A model generated the notes under the pieces. The model did no database searches, was not told where the DNA came from, and saw only the letters and a list, made by a program, of their open reading frames with translations. From NCBI GenBank assembly GCA_026168455.1, contig CM047425.1, forward strand, positions 42,180,711 to 42,244,710: a DNA stretch of 64,000 bases, in the 5' to 3' direction. Made by a program: the position numbers and the translations under genes. Shown here one piece after another: positions 1 through 12,420 of the stretch. The stretch is from Theocolax elegans. Taxonomy: Eukaryota; Arthropoda; Insecta; Hymenoptera; Cerocephalidae. Positions within the stretch are counted from its first letter, which is position 1, and every line of letters begins with the position of its first letter.

Positions 1-153
1 GCAATAAAGGTAAGAAAAGAGGTGGAGTTTTAGTGGGTATGCCTATCGACATCCCTCGATAGGAGAGTCCCACACACGGGGAGTCTCGCATGGCTCCAGT
101 CATGGTGCATTAAGCATTTCTCCACCTCTTCAGAAAAAAAAAAAAAAAAAAAA
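1..153 (+). mobile_element. 3' end of a second R1-clade non-LTR copy
   Basis: From base 3 this matches the 3' untranslated region of the full-length element at 35617-40401, aligning with 40234-40401 with only a few substitutions, and ends in a poly(A) tract at about 134-153. An AC/ACGC simple repeat follows at once, as in the full copy. The left side is cut by the window edge, so whether the copy is 5'-truncated cannot be told. It shows that the family is present at least twice and that both copies abut AC-type repeats. Confidence 0.85.
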
Positions 154-313
154 CACACACTCACACACACGCACGCACGCACGCACGCTCGCGCAAACAC
201 ACACACACTTTTATATATATATATATATAACATATATATGACATATATAACATATATATAACATATATATATGACATATATATAACATATATATATAACA
301 TATATATGACATA
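154..313. repeat. AC/ACGC then TA-rich simple repeat
   Basis: AC and ACGC repeats run to about 209, followed by TA-rich repeats of the type ACATATATATG. The segment ACGCACGCTCGCGCA recurs downstream of the full R1-clade copy at about 40.43 kb. Together with the block at 3041-3128, this shows that the two loci share flanking DNA. Confidence 0.8.
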
Positions 314-325
314 TTAGTTATTTAT

Positions 326-485
326 GTACCTTGGGTGAGCCTCGCGTCATTACTGTTCGAGGCGGAAAATTTCGTGGATGGTTAGTACGTCCGCGGTCGC
401 GAGCGCAGCGAGCGGCCAAGGATGTTACTACCATCCACGAAATTTGAGCCGAGAACTGTAATGACGCGGTGCTTACCCATGGTAC
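326..485. repeat. Left subterminal hairpin with GC-rich core
   Basis: Stem of about 60-65 bp per side, running from GTACC at 326 to GGTAC at 485, with an unpaired GC-rich core containing TCGCGAGCGCAGCGAGCG. The same hairpin occurs inverted at 2679-2837, and a diverged relative at 2861-3021 keeps the core. Confidence 0.7.
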
Positions 486-767
486 GTAAACAATTTTTCA
501 GCCTTATAATTCGTACATACGACTCTTTCGTTGCTCACAAAGTAATTTATTATACATTTAAAAGTAATGTAATAAACACTTTTTTAAACAATATAAATAA
601 TTATATATTATGTCAATCATTTTTAAACATTTGTATACTGACGCTTATAAAACATTTTAACTTTTTAAATTCTGCATTTAGTATCAGAGAATATTAAATA
701 TTTAGTAATTACTTATTATATTAATCGTAACATTGCAGTTATTAAAGATATAGGACTCATTTTGCGT

Positions 768-813
<46 letters not shown>

Positions 814-819
<6 letters not shown>

Positions 820-979
820 AGACAGACTGACACAATCCAAAAATTTACTATAGTGTATAATAAATTTAACTGAAGTTGTAGTAAATATTACCAGAATTGT
901 AGTAAAAATTAATAACTTTCTAGTAAATTTTATTATACACTATAGTACATTTTTGGATTACGTCAGTCTGTCTCCGCAT
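814..979. mobile_element. 165-bp MITE inserted in one foldback arm
   Basis: Inverted ends ATGCGGAGACAG and CTGTCTCCGCAT begin arms of about 55 bp around a short AT-rich centre. It sits in a (TA)n run of the left arm of the 314-3033 element and is absent from the matching place in the right arm (about 2350-2400), so it arrived after the foldback formed. TA flanks suggest a Tc1/mariner-type MITE, but the TA run hides the exact duplication. Confidence 0.75.
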
Positions 980-2356
980 TACTAGACAACATTGTAATTT
1001 TTACTTCAAATTTTTCTCCGTGTATATATATATATACACTATATTATTTCTAAAATATAATATTCTAATATATATGTATAATATATAGTACTTTCGTATC
1101 TGAGCAATATTAAGATAACTATGATTAAAGTAACGCAAACGTTACGTTTAAACTAGTTGTGTTTACGTTTGAAAAGCCATAGATATATCTCCGATACATG
1201 TACTACGCGTTTCAAACACGTTGACTCTATACCGTTCGCGCGGCAAAGGTTATATTGCTCGCCGCATATATCCTACGGAGCGCTTTGCATACAGCCTCCT
1301 AGGATGTATAGACACCTTATACGTCCTAGGAGGATGTATAGAGGGCTCTCATACAAGCGAGGAGCCACTTGTATGTACGCAACGTATTTACAAGCGGAGC
1401 GCGCTCTGCACGTAAGAGTCGTTGTACGAATTAGTAGGCTGAAAATATATTTACAGCCGACTAACCCGTACAGCGAGTCTTACGCGCGGAGCACGCTAAA
1501 TACGTAAATACATCTAGTGCAACCAAATTCGTGGCCAACTGTATGCGCGTGATTATATCGACTACTAGGATGTATAAAAACGCTACACATCCTAGTAAGA
1601 TGTATAAAAATTCTCCATATCGTCGACCATCCACTTGAAAATCGAGACCAACGTCTTCGTAATGCGTAGTACACAAACTCCAGCAGAAGAAATATATATA
1701 TAAAAGTAAACACAAGCTGCGATTAAATGCAGTGCATCTAATACCCGCGGTGTCGAATTGCCGAAACTCGATGTGTCGTTGATCGCGCGCGCCCGGGACA
1801 ACACTTCTTCTCTCCCTCTCTTCATTCAAATTATCTATATTATTTTCTATTTATTTCTATTAATTTCTCCGACACGTAAGACTCGCCACACGGGTTATAA
1901 GGCTGTAAAATCTTTTTCAGCCTACTAATTCGTACAACGACTCTTACGTGCAGAGCGCCCTCCGCTTGTAAATACGTTGCGTACATACAAGTGGCTCCTC
2001 GCTTGTATGACAGCCCTCTATACATCCTCCTAGGACGTATAAGGTGTCTATACATCCTAGGAGGCTGCATGAAAAGCGCTCCGTAGAATATATGCGGCGA
2101 TCAATATAACCTCTGCCGCACGATACGGTATAGAGTCAACGTGTTTGCAACTCGTAGTACATGTATCGGAGATATATCTAAGGCTTTTCAAACGTAAACA
2201 CAACTAGTTTAAACGTAACGTTTGCGTTACTTTAATCATAGTTATCTTAATATTGTTCAGATGCGAAAGTACTATATATTATACATATATATTAGAATAT
2301 TATATTTTAGAAATAATATAGTGTATATATACACGGATAAAAAAGTTGAAGTAAAA

Positions 2357-2398
<42 letters not shown>

Positions 2399-2678
2399 AC
2401 GCGAAATGAGTCCTATATCTTTAATAACTGCAATGTTACGATTAATAATAAGTAATTACTAAATATTTGATATTCTCTGATACTAAATGCAAAATTTAAA
2501 AAGTTAAAATGTTTTATAAGCGTCAGTATACAAATGTTTAAAAATTATTGACGTAATATATAATTATTTATATTGTTTAAAAAAGTGTTTATTACATTAC
2601 TTTTAAATGTAAAATAAATTATTTTGTGAGCAACGAAAGAGTCGTATGTACGAATTATAAGGCTGAAAAATTGTTTAC

Positions 2679-2837
2679 GTACCATGGGTAAACATCACGT
2701 CATTACAGTTCTCGGCTCAAATTTCGTGGATGGTAGTAACATCCTTGGCCGCTCGCTGCGCTCGCGACCGCGGACGTACTAACCATCCACGAAATTTTCC
2801 GCATCGAACAGTAATGACGCGAGGCTACCCAAGGTAC
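2679..2837. repeat. Right subterminal hairpin (inverse of 326-485)
   Basis: Reverse complement of the left hairpin with a few substitutions; the GC-rich core is retained. It belongs to the right arm of the foldback element. Confidence 0.7.
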
Positions 2838-2860
2838 ATAAATAACTATTACGCACTATG

Positions 2861-3021
2861 GTACATCCGACGCGTTATTGCGATTAGAGGAAAAATATTA
2901 TTGTGAATGGATTAGTTATGCCTTGGACGCTCGCTGCGCTCGCGACCGCGGCCCATCTACTATCCATTCACAATGATATTTTCTCTCTGATCGCATTAAC
3001 GTGTCATATATACCAGAGTAC
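2861..3021. repeat. Third, diverged hairpin with the same GC-rich core
   Basis: Stem sequences such as TTGTGAATGGATTAGT and their inverse differ from the other two hairpins, but the length, the GTAC ends, the neighbouring GTACATAAATAACT motif and the core CGCTCGCTGCGCTCGCG are shared. It lies only on the right side, so the composite element is asymmetric here. Confidence 0.65.
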
Positions 3022-3033
3022 ATAAATAACTAA

Positions 3034-3103
3034 TAAAACAAATATATGTTGAATTCTGAATTCTTAGACACGGCGGCGGCGGCGGCGGCGGCGACGAAAT
3101 ATT

Positions 3104-3134
<31 letters not shown>

Positions 3135-4235
3135 ATTGTATGTTACACGGGTTCATTACGTGTTTTTACAACTCATGTACATTGTACATCGTGAGAAAAA
3201 CACTGCATATCTGTTTTTTTTATCTAGGCGTGCATGAGAGAAAATATGTGTAGCGACAAAATGCGTAGTTGTATGCTGTTAGTGACCTAAGATTTTTTTT
3301 TTCTTTAAATATACCCTATAGGTCTATGTAAAAGAAAGAATTTTATTTTTCTCAAGATGCCCAGGTGAAAGTTTAAGTGTTCTCCGAAAAACTGTAAATT
3401 TGGAGAGTTTATTACCTTCAGATGTACAATTTTTTTATGCGCACAGATGTACAAAGGTCTGGGATAGTGTCATGTTTACTTCCTTCGGAATTTTCCTACG
3501 GATTTACGGTGTCCATATTTTTCTATTGCCGAAGTTTTCAAATGCTTTTTTTCAAATTAACTTATTTCCTTTCGAAAGTTCATTAAAAACTAAGATTATA
3601 TTAGTTTTACTTACAATATGTTATCTAAATATCTAAATATAGTGAATTTTTTTAATATTCTTACAATTAAATTATTAATATTAATTAATATATTGTAATG
3701 AAAATATTTTAAAGTTTTTCCGAAAATTAGTTTAAAAGTTAAAGTATTTGTATAATTATATATATATATATATATACACATACATAATTCAAACAAAATT
3801 GTTATATATAAAAAGGAATTGATATATTCTTACATTTAAAGATTAAAAAAAAAGAAATAATTTTAAAAATATAGTGAATATTTACTCATTTCGAAATCTT
3901 TAATGGCTTTATTACAGTTTACTTTTGGCAAGTGAGTCTTTAGGTGCATAACGGTGCATATAGTCAGGTGCATGGCTAAAGGCAAAAAGTCGCCAAGAGG
4001 TTGCTATTTTATTGCCCTATTGTTAGGTGGAAGGATCACCGAGAGGCTCGTTTACCTACCTTTTCGAGTGATCGTATTGTCAGGTGGATTTTAGTAATAA
4101 GTTTTTTTTTATATTACGTAGATCGGAAAAATTATTCGATGACGTTACATATATATGTATTGATCACTTAAATCTAGTGACCCTATATAAGCTAATATTT
4201 GTAAATATAATGTAGGTTATAAACTGTAAAACATA
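3034..4235. repeat. AT-rich intergenic DNA with duplicated flank and (GGC)n
   Basis: Bases 3041-3128, including a GGC trinucleotide run at about 3071-3093, match 40475-40560 downstream of the full R1-clade copy. The rest (3130-4235) is AT-rich with TA runs (for example about 3758-3777). ORFs here are short and show no family signature. I see no gene. Confidence 0.6.
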
Positions 4236-4735
4236 CCCTAGTAGAAATCGTGTTCCATTAAATATAGGTAATAAATTGATATTCTAAATAGAATGGTCGA
4301 GAAATGGGTGAAAAATAGGCGAAAAATATGCCCATTTTTATTCTCCCGGTGAAACGCTTTTTCCCCCATTATTTAACCATTAAATAGACTAAAATATAAT
4401 TTATATTCTGGTTTGAGCTAATTTTTACCTTGTAAACATAACTCAAATTTGAGTCTAGTTATATGCTATATATTTAATGTCTATTAAAAATGGACAAAGG
4501 AAAAATATAATAAAATCTCATTTATTTTCGTAAATACTGGAAATATAAAAGAAATTAGTTGTAAGTCAGACGAAAACATTAAAAATCCATCCGAAACTAT
4601 AGGAATTTTAAAGTTTACTGTTACCAGGAAATGCTGGAAACATAATTCGAATGTCTTGAGGTTCTGGTCATTCTATTAAGTGTTAAAAAACTGGGTGAAA
4701 AAGCATTTCATCACAAGGTATTTAATACCAACTAC
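4236..4735 (+). mobile_element. CCCTAGTAGAAATC MITE, copy 1 (3' end lost)
   Basis: Starts with CCCTAGTAGAAATCG and is colinear with 43504-44010 and with the reverse complement of 21388-21914. The shared interior includes internal inverted motifs of the type GTGAAACGCTTTTTC. The similarity stops near 4735, before the expected right terminal repeat. Non-coding, so non-autonomous. Confidence 0.75.
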
Positions 4736-4773
4736 GTTTAATAATGGGGGATGAGCAAAAGAGAAAATATATA

Positions 4774-6576
4774 CACAGTGTTCTAAAATTCATTCCGCTA
4801 ATTTCGCACACATATAAAGCTCGAAATTCTAAACAACTTTTCTACCTGACAAATTTCGATTTGAAGCTTATTTTTTCAGACATTCTTAATTAAACATTAT
4901 TAATTCGAACCAATCAGAGCGCGCCAGACGGCGATGGGCGGTGCAGTGCGACCGAAAGCGGTGCGTGAAGGGAGCGCCCGAAGAGGAGAAGGCGAAATCG
5001 AAAACGTAAATAAACTCGCATATTGGTTGATTCAATTATTATTCCACACGTTAATACGCGACAAAATTAAGAGAATCGGGAGATTCAGAAATGGCCGATA
5101 AGAAAATATCAAACCTCGAAATGAATTAATTATTTAATTACTTTACGTATTAAGTAGTTTATTATTTAATACAAGTACTGAATTATTAGACTAATTACAG
5201 TGACCGATGATATCTTCCGATGGACACAAGCACCACTGTTTCAACTACATGTGCTTTGTTTACAGACACACCGTTCACCTCCGTCGCTGATTAGCCCTGG
5301 CAGCATAAATAGAGCGACGTTAAATAACAAAAAAAAATAATTTAAATTAATATTTTATTAAATTTAAATTTAAGTTTATAAATTTTTCTAACGTGTAAAT
5401 AATTAATTAAATTAATAATTTTGTCATTTAAGTTAAAAAAAATTAAAAATAATAATTGTAAATGGAAATAATTAATTAATACTAAAAATTAAATTAAATT
5501 AGCACTAAAAGTTAATAATGCAATCTCCCGATTTTCTTAGTATTACGTTAGTTCAGATAATTATTTATGCACAAGATTTCAAACAATTAATTAAGTAATA
5601 TCATAATTAAATTAAAATTGTTATGTAATAATAAATTTTTAAATAATTGAAATAAGTAACGAATTTTGTAAGGTTATTTATCCATATTAGTTGTTGTTAA
5701 GTTCGTCGAAAAGAAAATTATTTATTACAGTAAAATTTCAAATTATTTAAATAAAACGCTATAGATGGTTTGAAATTCTAAAAGCGTAATATTAATGTAA
5801 TATTAGTGTTCATGTGTTACAATAGCTTTACAAAATGTTTTAACTAAAAGATTAGTAAATTTAATATTGCAATAAAAATATTTATTTTCAAAATTAAAGC
5901 ATAATGCATTTATGAATTGAGTAGAACAAAGTTAAATTACTTACTAATCTGTACTTACAATTGCTTATAATAAATTATCAATGATAAATAATTTTTATAT
6001 CATTAAAAATTATTAAAATATTTGTACTTGAAATTATTAATAAATTTTTTCCATTTACAAATAATTATTATTTTTTAGTTTTGTTTAAATTGAATGACAA
6101 AATTGTTTATATAAATAAATATTTATTTATACGTTATAAAAAATTATTAATTTAAATTATAAAATGTATTGCTTAAAGCAAATAAAATGATCCTACGGAA
6201 TGATTGTATTAAATAATAAATTACTTAAAGTAATTAAATAATTAATTAATTTCGAGGTTTGACATTTTCGTATCGGCTATTTTTTAATCTCCCGATTATC
6301 TTAATTTTATCGCGTATTACCGTGTTGAATAACAAATGAAACAACCAATATGCGAATTTGGTTACGTTTTCGATTTCGCCTTCCCCTCTCCGGGCGCTCC
6401 CACCACGCACCGCCCATCGCCGACTAGCGCGCTATGATTGGCTCGAATTAATAATGTTTAATCAATAACATCTTAAAAAATTAGCTTTAAATCGAAATTT
6501 GTCAGAAAGAAAAGTTGTTTAAAAATTCGAGCTTTATATGTGTGCGAAATTAACGGAATGAATTTTAGAACACCTG
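4774..6576. mobile_element. 1.8 kb foldback element with TA target duplication
   Basis: Inverted ends (CACAGTGTTCTAAAATTC at 4774; the matching right end reads CAGGTGTTCTAAAATTC on the other strand, ending 6576) are flanked by TA on both sides (4772-4773, 6577-6578). The arms match with substitutions for several hundred bases, including a GC-rich block (about 4915-5000 against 6375-6440); the weaker match may reach about 700 bp per arm. The centre is AT-rich and non-coding. A 5'-CA start and TA duplication are typical of Tc1/mariner-derived non-autonomous elements; that assignment is inference. Confidence 0.75.
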
Positions 6577-6867
6577 TATATATATATATATATATATATT
6601 TAACATTGTAATAGAGTATGATGAAAAAAATGTGTAAAAACGTCTATTTAAATGTTATAAAAGAAAATAGAACGAATCATCAAACAAAATATATATTACA
6701 TTAAAAGATATTATTTAAGTTATTAAAAATTATTAGACTGACAGTACCGTTTTAGTCTATATTAGTATTACTGTGACCACTTTATTTTAACATTATTCAT
6801 GTATGTAGTAAGTCCTATTTATTAATTATAGACGTATATTTTGTTATCCACGCAAATTTTATTTCAA
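6577..6867. repeat. TA run then AT-rich DNA, no gene
   Basis: A (TA)n run at about 6577-6599 is followed by AT-rich sequence in which I recognise nothing. Confidence 0.5.
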
Positions 6868-7204
6868 ACTAAGGTTTCTCGATCTTGGTGAATAAACCAT
6901 ACATTTAACTAGACGGTGACGTTTCGATGACTTTTGGTCATCCTCTTCAAACTATATCTTAATTTACAAAAACGAATACATTTGATTAATTAACAATAAT
7001 TATTAATTTAGTTTTTTAGCGTATTGATTTACAACATTTTACTTACTACTTGACATTGAAATCTGTATTTAACATAACATACTAAATCGTAGTATTACTG
7101 AGTCGTTTCACTAACAATTAAAAGAAGAATAAAGAAAACCAATGATCTTTATAATGCCATCTAATTAAACATATGGTTTAATCACCAAGATCGAGGAACC
7201 TAAG
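6868..7204 (-). mobile_element. Penelope-like terminal-repeat relic
   Basis: About 335 bp with roughly 35-bp inverted ends (TTCTCGATCTTGGTGA near 6878 and TCACCAAGATCGAGGAAC near 7180). On the minus strand at about 6911-6950 it carries a short stem followed by GAAACGTC, the layout of the hammerhead-like motif in the 32-35 kb Penelope terminal repeats. Here CTGATGAG has become TTGAAGAG, so a catalytic core is not preserved. Known family feature: Penelope-like terminal repeats carry hammerhead motifs. That this piece derives from one is inference. Confidence 0.45.
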
Positions 7205-7340
7205 TTCGCAACTATTTATTATTATTAACTTATAATATTACCTATATATTCCTGATATAATATTTGATTTGGTACAAAAATGGACAAATATGGAGTACTG
7301 GCGAAAAAGTGTGCTCATACAATTTTTTAATATTTTAAAC

Positions 7341-10300
7341 CGCAATTAGTAAAGTTATCCAGGTATACCTCAACTATTCCAGAAATGTCCAGGAAATCCC
7401 ATACTTAGTGAAGTAATCCCGGCATACCTCAGATGTTACATAAATATCGAGAAAATCCCGTAATTAGTGCAGTTATGCCAGAATACCTCAGAAATTACCG
7501 CAATATCAAGGAAATCTCGAAATTAATGAAGTTATCCCGGAATATCTCAGAGATTCCCGAAATATCCGAGAAATCCCGTCATTGGTGGAGTTATCCCAGA
7601 ATACCTCAAAAATTCCCAAAATATCCAGGAAATCGCGTAATTAGTGAAGTCATCCCGGAATACCTAAAAAATTACCGAAATATGCAGGAAATCCCATAAT
7701 TAGTAGAGTTATCTCGGGATACCTAATAAATTAACGAAATATCAAGGAAATCCCGTAATTATTGAAGTCATCCCGGAATACCTCAAAAATTCCCAAAATG
7801 TGCAGGAAATACCGTAATTAGTGGAGTTATCCTGGAATACCACAGAAATTACCGAAATATCCAGGAAATCCCATTATTAGTGGAGTTCTCCCGGGATACC
7901 TAATAAATTACCGAAATATCCAGGAAATCCCATAATTAGTGGAGTTATCCCGGAATACCTCAAAAATTCCCAAAATATCCAGAAAATCGCGTAATTAGTG
8001 AAGTCATCCCGGAATACCTCAAATATTACCGAAATATCCACGAAATCCCGTAATTAGTGGAGTTATCTAGGAATACCTCAGAAATTACCGAAATATCCGG
8101 GAAATCACGTAATTAGTGGAGTTATCCCGGAATACCTCAAAAATTATCGAAATATCCACGAAATCCCGTAATTAGTGGAGTTATCCCGGAATACATCACA
8201 AATTACCGAATTATCCAGGAAATCCCGTAATTAGTGGAGTTATCCAGGAATACATCACAAATTACCGAATTATCCAGGAAATCCCGTAATTAGTGGAGTT
8301 ATCCAGGAATACCTCGGAAATTACCGAAATATCCGGGAAATCCCGTAATTAGTGGAGTTATCCCGGAATACCTCAAAAATTAACGAAATATCCACGAAAT
8401 CCCGTAATTAGTTATGCCATCCCGGAATACCTCAAATATTACCGAAATATGCAGGAAATCCCGTAATTAGTGGAGTTATCCTGGAATACCTCAGAAATTA
8501 CCGAAATATCCGGGAAATCCCGTAATTAGTGAAGTCATCCCGGAATACCTCAGAAATAACCGAAATATCCGGGAAATCCCGTAATTAGTGAAGTCATCCC
8601 GGAATACCACAAAAATTCCCAAAATATGCAGGAAATCCCGTAATTAGCGGAGTTATTCTGGAATACCACAGAAATTACCGAAATATCCACGAAATCCCGT
8701 AATTATTGAAGTCATCCCGGAACACCCCAAAAATGAACGAAATATTTACGAAATCCCGTAATTAGTGAAGTCATCCCGGAATACCTCAAAAATTCCCAAA
8801 ATATCCAGGAAATCGCGTAATTAGACAAGTCATCCCGCAATACCTAAAAATTACCGAAATATGCAGGAAAACCCGTAATTAGTGGAGTTATCCTGGAATA
8901 CCTCAAAAATTCCCAAAATGTGCAGGAAATACCGTAATTAGTGGAGTTATCCTGGAATACCACGGAAATTACCGAAATATCCAGGAAATCCCATTATTAG
9001 TGGAGTTCTCCCGGGATACCTAATAAATTACCGAAATATCCAGGAAATCCCATAATTAGTGGAGTTATCCCGGAATACCTCAAAAATTCCCAAAATATCC
9101 AGAAAATCGCGTAATTAGTGAAGTCATCCCGGAGTACCTCAAATATTACCGAAATATCCACGAAATCCCGTAATTAGTGGAGTTATCTAGGAATACCTCA
9201 GAAATTACCGAAATATCCGGGAAATCACGTAATTAGTGGAGTTATCCCGGAATACCTCAAAAATTATCGAAATATCCACGAAATCCCGTAATTAGTGGAG
9301 TTATCCCGGAATACATCACAAATTACCGAATTATCCAGGAAATCCCGTAATTAGTGGAGTTATCCAGGAATACATCACAAATTACCGAATTATCCAGGAA
9401 ATCCCGTAATTAGTGGAGTTATCCAGGAATACCTCAGAAATTACCGAAATATCCGGGAAATCCCGTAAATAGTGGAGTTATCCCGGAATACCTCAAACAT
9501 TAACGAAATATCCACAAAATCCCGTAATTAGTTATGCCATCCCGGAATACCTCAAATATTACCGAAATATGCAGGAAATCCCGTAATTAGTGGAGTTATC
9601 CTGGAATACCTCAGAAATTACCGAAATATCCGGGAAATCCCGTAATTAGTGAAGTCATCCCGGAATACCTCAGAAATAACCGAAATATCCGGGAAATCCC
9701 GTAATTAGTGAAGTCATCCCGGAATACCACAAAAATTCCCAAAATATGCAGGAAATCCCGTAATTAGTGGAGTTATTCTGGAATACCACAGAAATTACCG
9801 AAATATCCACGAAATCCCGTAATTATTGAAGTCATCCCGGAACACCCCAAAAATTAACGAAACATCCACGAAATCCCGTAATTAGTGAAGTCATCCCGGA
9901 ATACCTCAAAAATTACTGAAATATCCCCGAAATCCCGTAATTAGTGAAGTCACCCGGTAAACACCTGAAAAATGAAGGAAATATCCACGAAATCCCGTAA
10001 TTAGTGAAGTCATCCCGGAATACCTCAAAAATTCCCAAAATGTCCAGGAAATCGCGTAATTAGTAAAGTCATCCCGGAATACCTCAAAAATTACCGAAAT
10101 ATGCAGGAAATCCCGTAATTAGTGGAGTTATACTGGAATACGTCAGAAATAACCGAAATATCCGGGAAATCGCGTAATTAGTGAATTCATCCCGGAATAC
10201 CTAATAAATTACCGAAATATCCAGGAAATCCCGTAATTAGTGAAGTCACGCGGAACACCTCAAAAATGAACGAAATATCCACGAAATCCCGTAAATAGTG

Positions 10301-12420
10301 AAGTCATCCCGTAATACCACAAAAATTCCTAAAATATCCAGGAAATCCCGTAATTAGTGAGGTCACCCCGGAATACCTCAAAAATTATCGAAATATCCAC
10401 GAAATCCCGTAATTAGTGGAGTTATCCCGGAATACATCACAAATTACCGAATTATCCAGGAAATCCCGTAATTAGTGGAGTTATCCAGGAATACATCACA
10501 AATTACCGAATTATCCAGGAAATCCCGTAATTAGTGGAGTTATCCAGGAATACCTCGGAAATTACCGAAATATCCGGGAAATCCCGTAATTAGTGGAGTT
10601 ATCCCGGAATACCTCAAAAATTAACGAAATATCCACGAAATCCCGTAATTAGTTATGCCATCCCGGAATACCTCAAATATTACCGAAATATGCAGGAAAT
10701 CCCGTAATTAGTGGAGTTATCCTGGAATACCTCAGAAATTACCGAAATATCCGGGAAATCCCGTAATTAGTGAAGTCATCCCGGAATACCTCAGAAATAA
10801 CCGAAATATCCGGGAAATCCCGTAATTAGTGAAGTCATCTCGGAATACCACAAAAATTCCCAAAATATGCAGGAAATCCCGTAATTAGCGGAGTTATTCT
10901 GGAATACCAAAGAAATTACCGAAATATCCACGAAATCCCGTAATTATTGAAGTCATCCCGGAACACCCCAAAAATGAACGAAATATTTACGAAATCCCGT
11001 AATTAGTGAAGTCATCCCGGAATACCTCAAAAATTCCCAAAATATCCAGGAAATCGCGTAATTAGTCAAGTCATCCCGCAATACCTAAAAATTACCGAAA
11101 TATGCAGGAAATCCCGTAATTAGTGGAGTTATCCTGGAATACCTCAAAAATTCCCAAAATGTGCAGGAAATACCGTAATTAGTGGAGTTATCCTGGAATA
11201 CCACAGAAATTACCGAAATATCCAGGAAATCCCATTATTAGTGGAGTTCTCCCGGGATACCTAATAAATTACCGAAATATCCAGGAAATCCCATAATTGG
11301 TGGAGTTATCCCGGAATACCTCAAAAATTCCCAAAATATCCAGAAAATCGCGTAATTAGTGAAGTCATCCCGGAGTACCTCAAATATTACCGAAATAACC
11401 ACGAAATCCCGTAATTAGTGGAGTTATCTAGGAATACCTCAGAAATTACCGAAATATCCGGGAAATCACGTAATTAGTGGAGTTATCCCGGAATACCTCA
11501 AAAATTATCGAAATATCCACGAAATCCCGTAATTAGTGGAGTTATCCCGGAATACCTCAAAAATTAACGAAATATCCACAAAATCCCGTAATTAGTTATG
11601 CCATCCCGGAATACCTCAAATATTACCGAAATATGCAGGAAATCCCGTAATTAGTGGAGTTATCCTGGAATACCTCAGAAATTACCGAAATATCCGGGAA
11701 ATCCCGTAATTAGTGAAGTCATCCCGGAATACCTCAGAAATAACCGAAATATCCGGGAAATCCCGTAATTAGTGAAGTCATCCCGGAATACCACAAAAAT
11801 TATCGAAATATCCACGAAATCCCGTAATTAGTGGAGTTATCCCGGAATACCTCAAAAATTAACGAAATATCCACAAAATCCCGTAATTAGTTATGCCATC
11901 CCGGAATACCTCAAATATTACCGAAATATGCAGGAAATCCCGTAATTAGTGGAGTTATCCTGGAATACCTCAGAAATTACCGAAATATCCGGGAATCCCG
12001 TAATTAGTGAAGTCATCCCGGAATACCTCAGAAATAACCGAAATATCCGGGAAATCCCGTAATTAGTGAAGTCATCCCGGAATACCACAAAAATTCCCAA
12101 AATATGCAGGAAATCCCGTAATTAGTGGAGTTATTCTGGAATACCACAGAAATTACCGAAATATCCACGAAATCCCGTAATTATTGAAGTCATCCCGGAA
12201 TACCTCAAAAATTACTGAAATATCCCCGAAATCCCGTAATTAGTGAAGTCACCCGGTAAACACCTGAAAAATGAAGGAAATATCCACGAAATCCCGTAAT
12301 TAGTGAAGTCATCCCGGAATACCTCGGAAATTACCGAAATATCCGGGAAATCCCGTAATTAGTGGAGTTATCCCGGAATAACTCAAAAATTCCCAAAATA
12401 TCCAGGAAATCGCGTAATTA
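7341..12420. repeat. Satellite block A, higher-order period about 1.12 kb
   Basis: Units alternate between GTGGAGTTATCC and GTGAAGTCATCC variants. The variant TCCCAAAATGTGCAGG occurs at 7791, 8911 and 11152, that is 1120 and 2241 bases apart, close to 19 and 38 units. Long stretches (for example 7790-8700 against 8910-9800) are nearly identical, so amplification of 19-unit blocks is recent. Confidence 0.85.

Larger units (their letters stand above)
314..3033. mobile_element. 2.7 kb foldback element with TA target duplication
   Basis: A long inverted repeat. The left arm (about 314-1500) is the reverse complement of about 1855-2847, with small indels and one extra insertion at 814-979. The outermost ends are the 16-bp inverted pair TTAGTTATTTATGTAC (314-329) and GTACATAAATAACTAA (3018-3033), flanked by TA on both sides (312-313 and 3034-3035). 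The central 1500-1850 is single copy in this window. No transposase is encoded: the ORFs that appear in both arms mirror each other only because the DNA does. The element separates two segments that are contiguous downstream of the 40.2 kb copy, so it is an insertion. It is non-autonomous and its superfamily is not assigned; the TA duplication would suit a Tc1/mariner-type mobiliser. Confidence 0.8.

Noticed and set aside
1157..2070. Mirrored ORFs of 64-122 codons (QPPRMYRHLIRPRRMYRG)
   Set aside because: They appear in both arms only because the arms are inverted copies; low complexity and no known motif.
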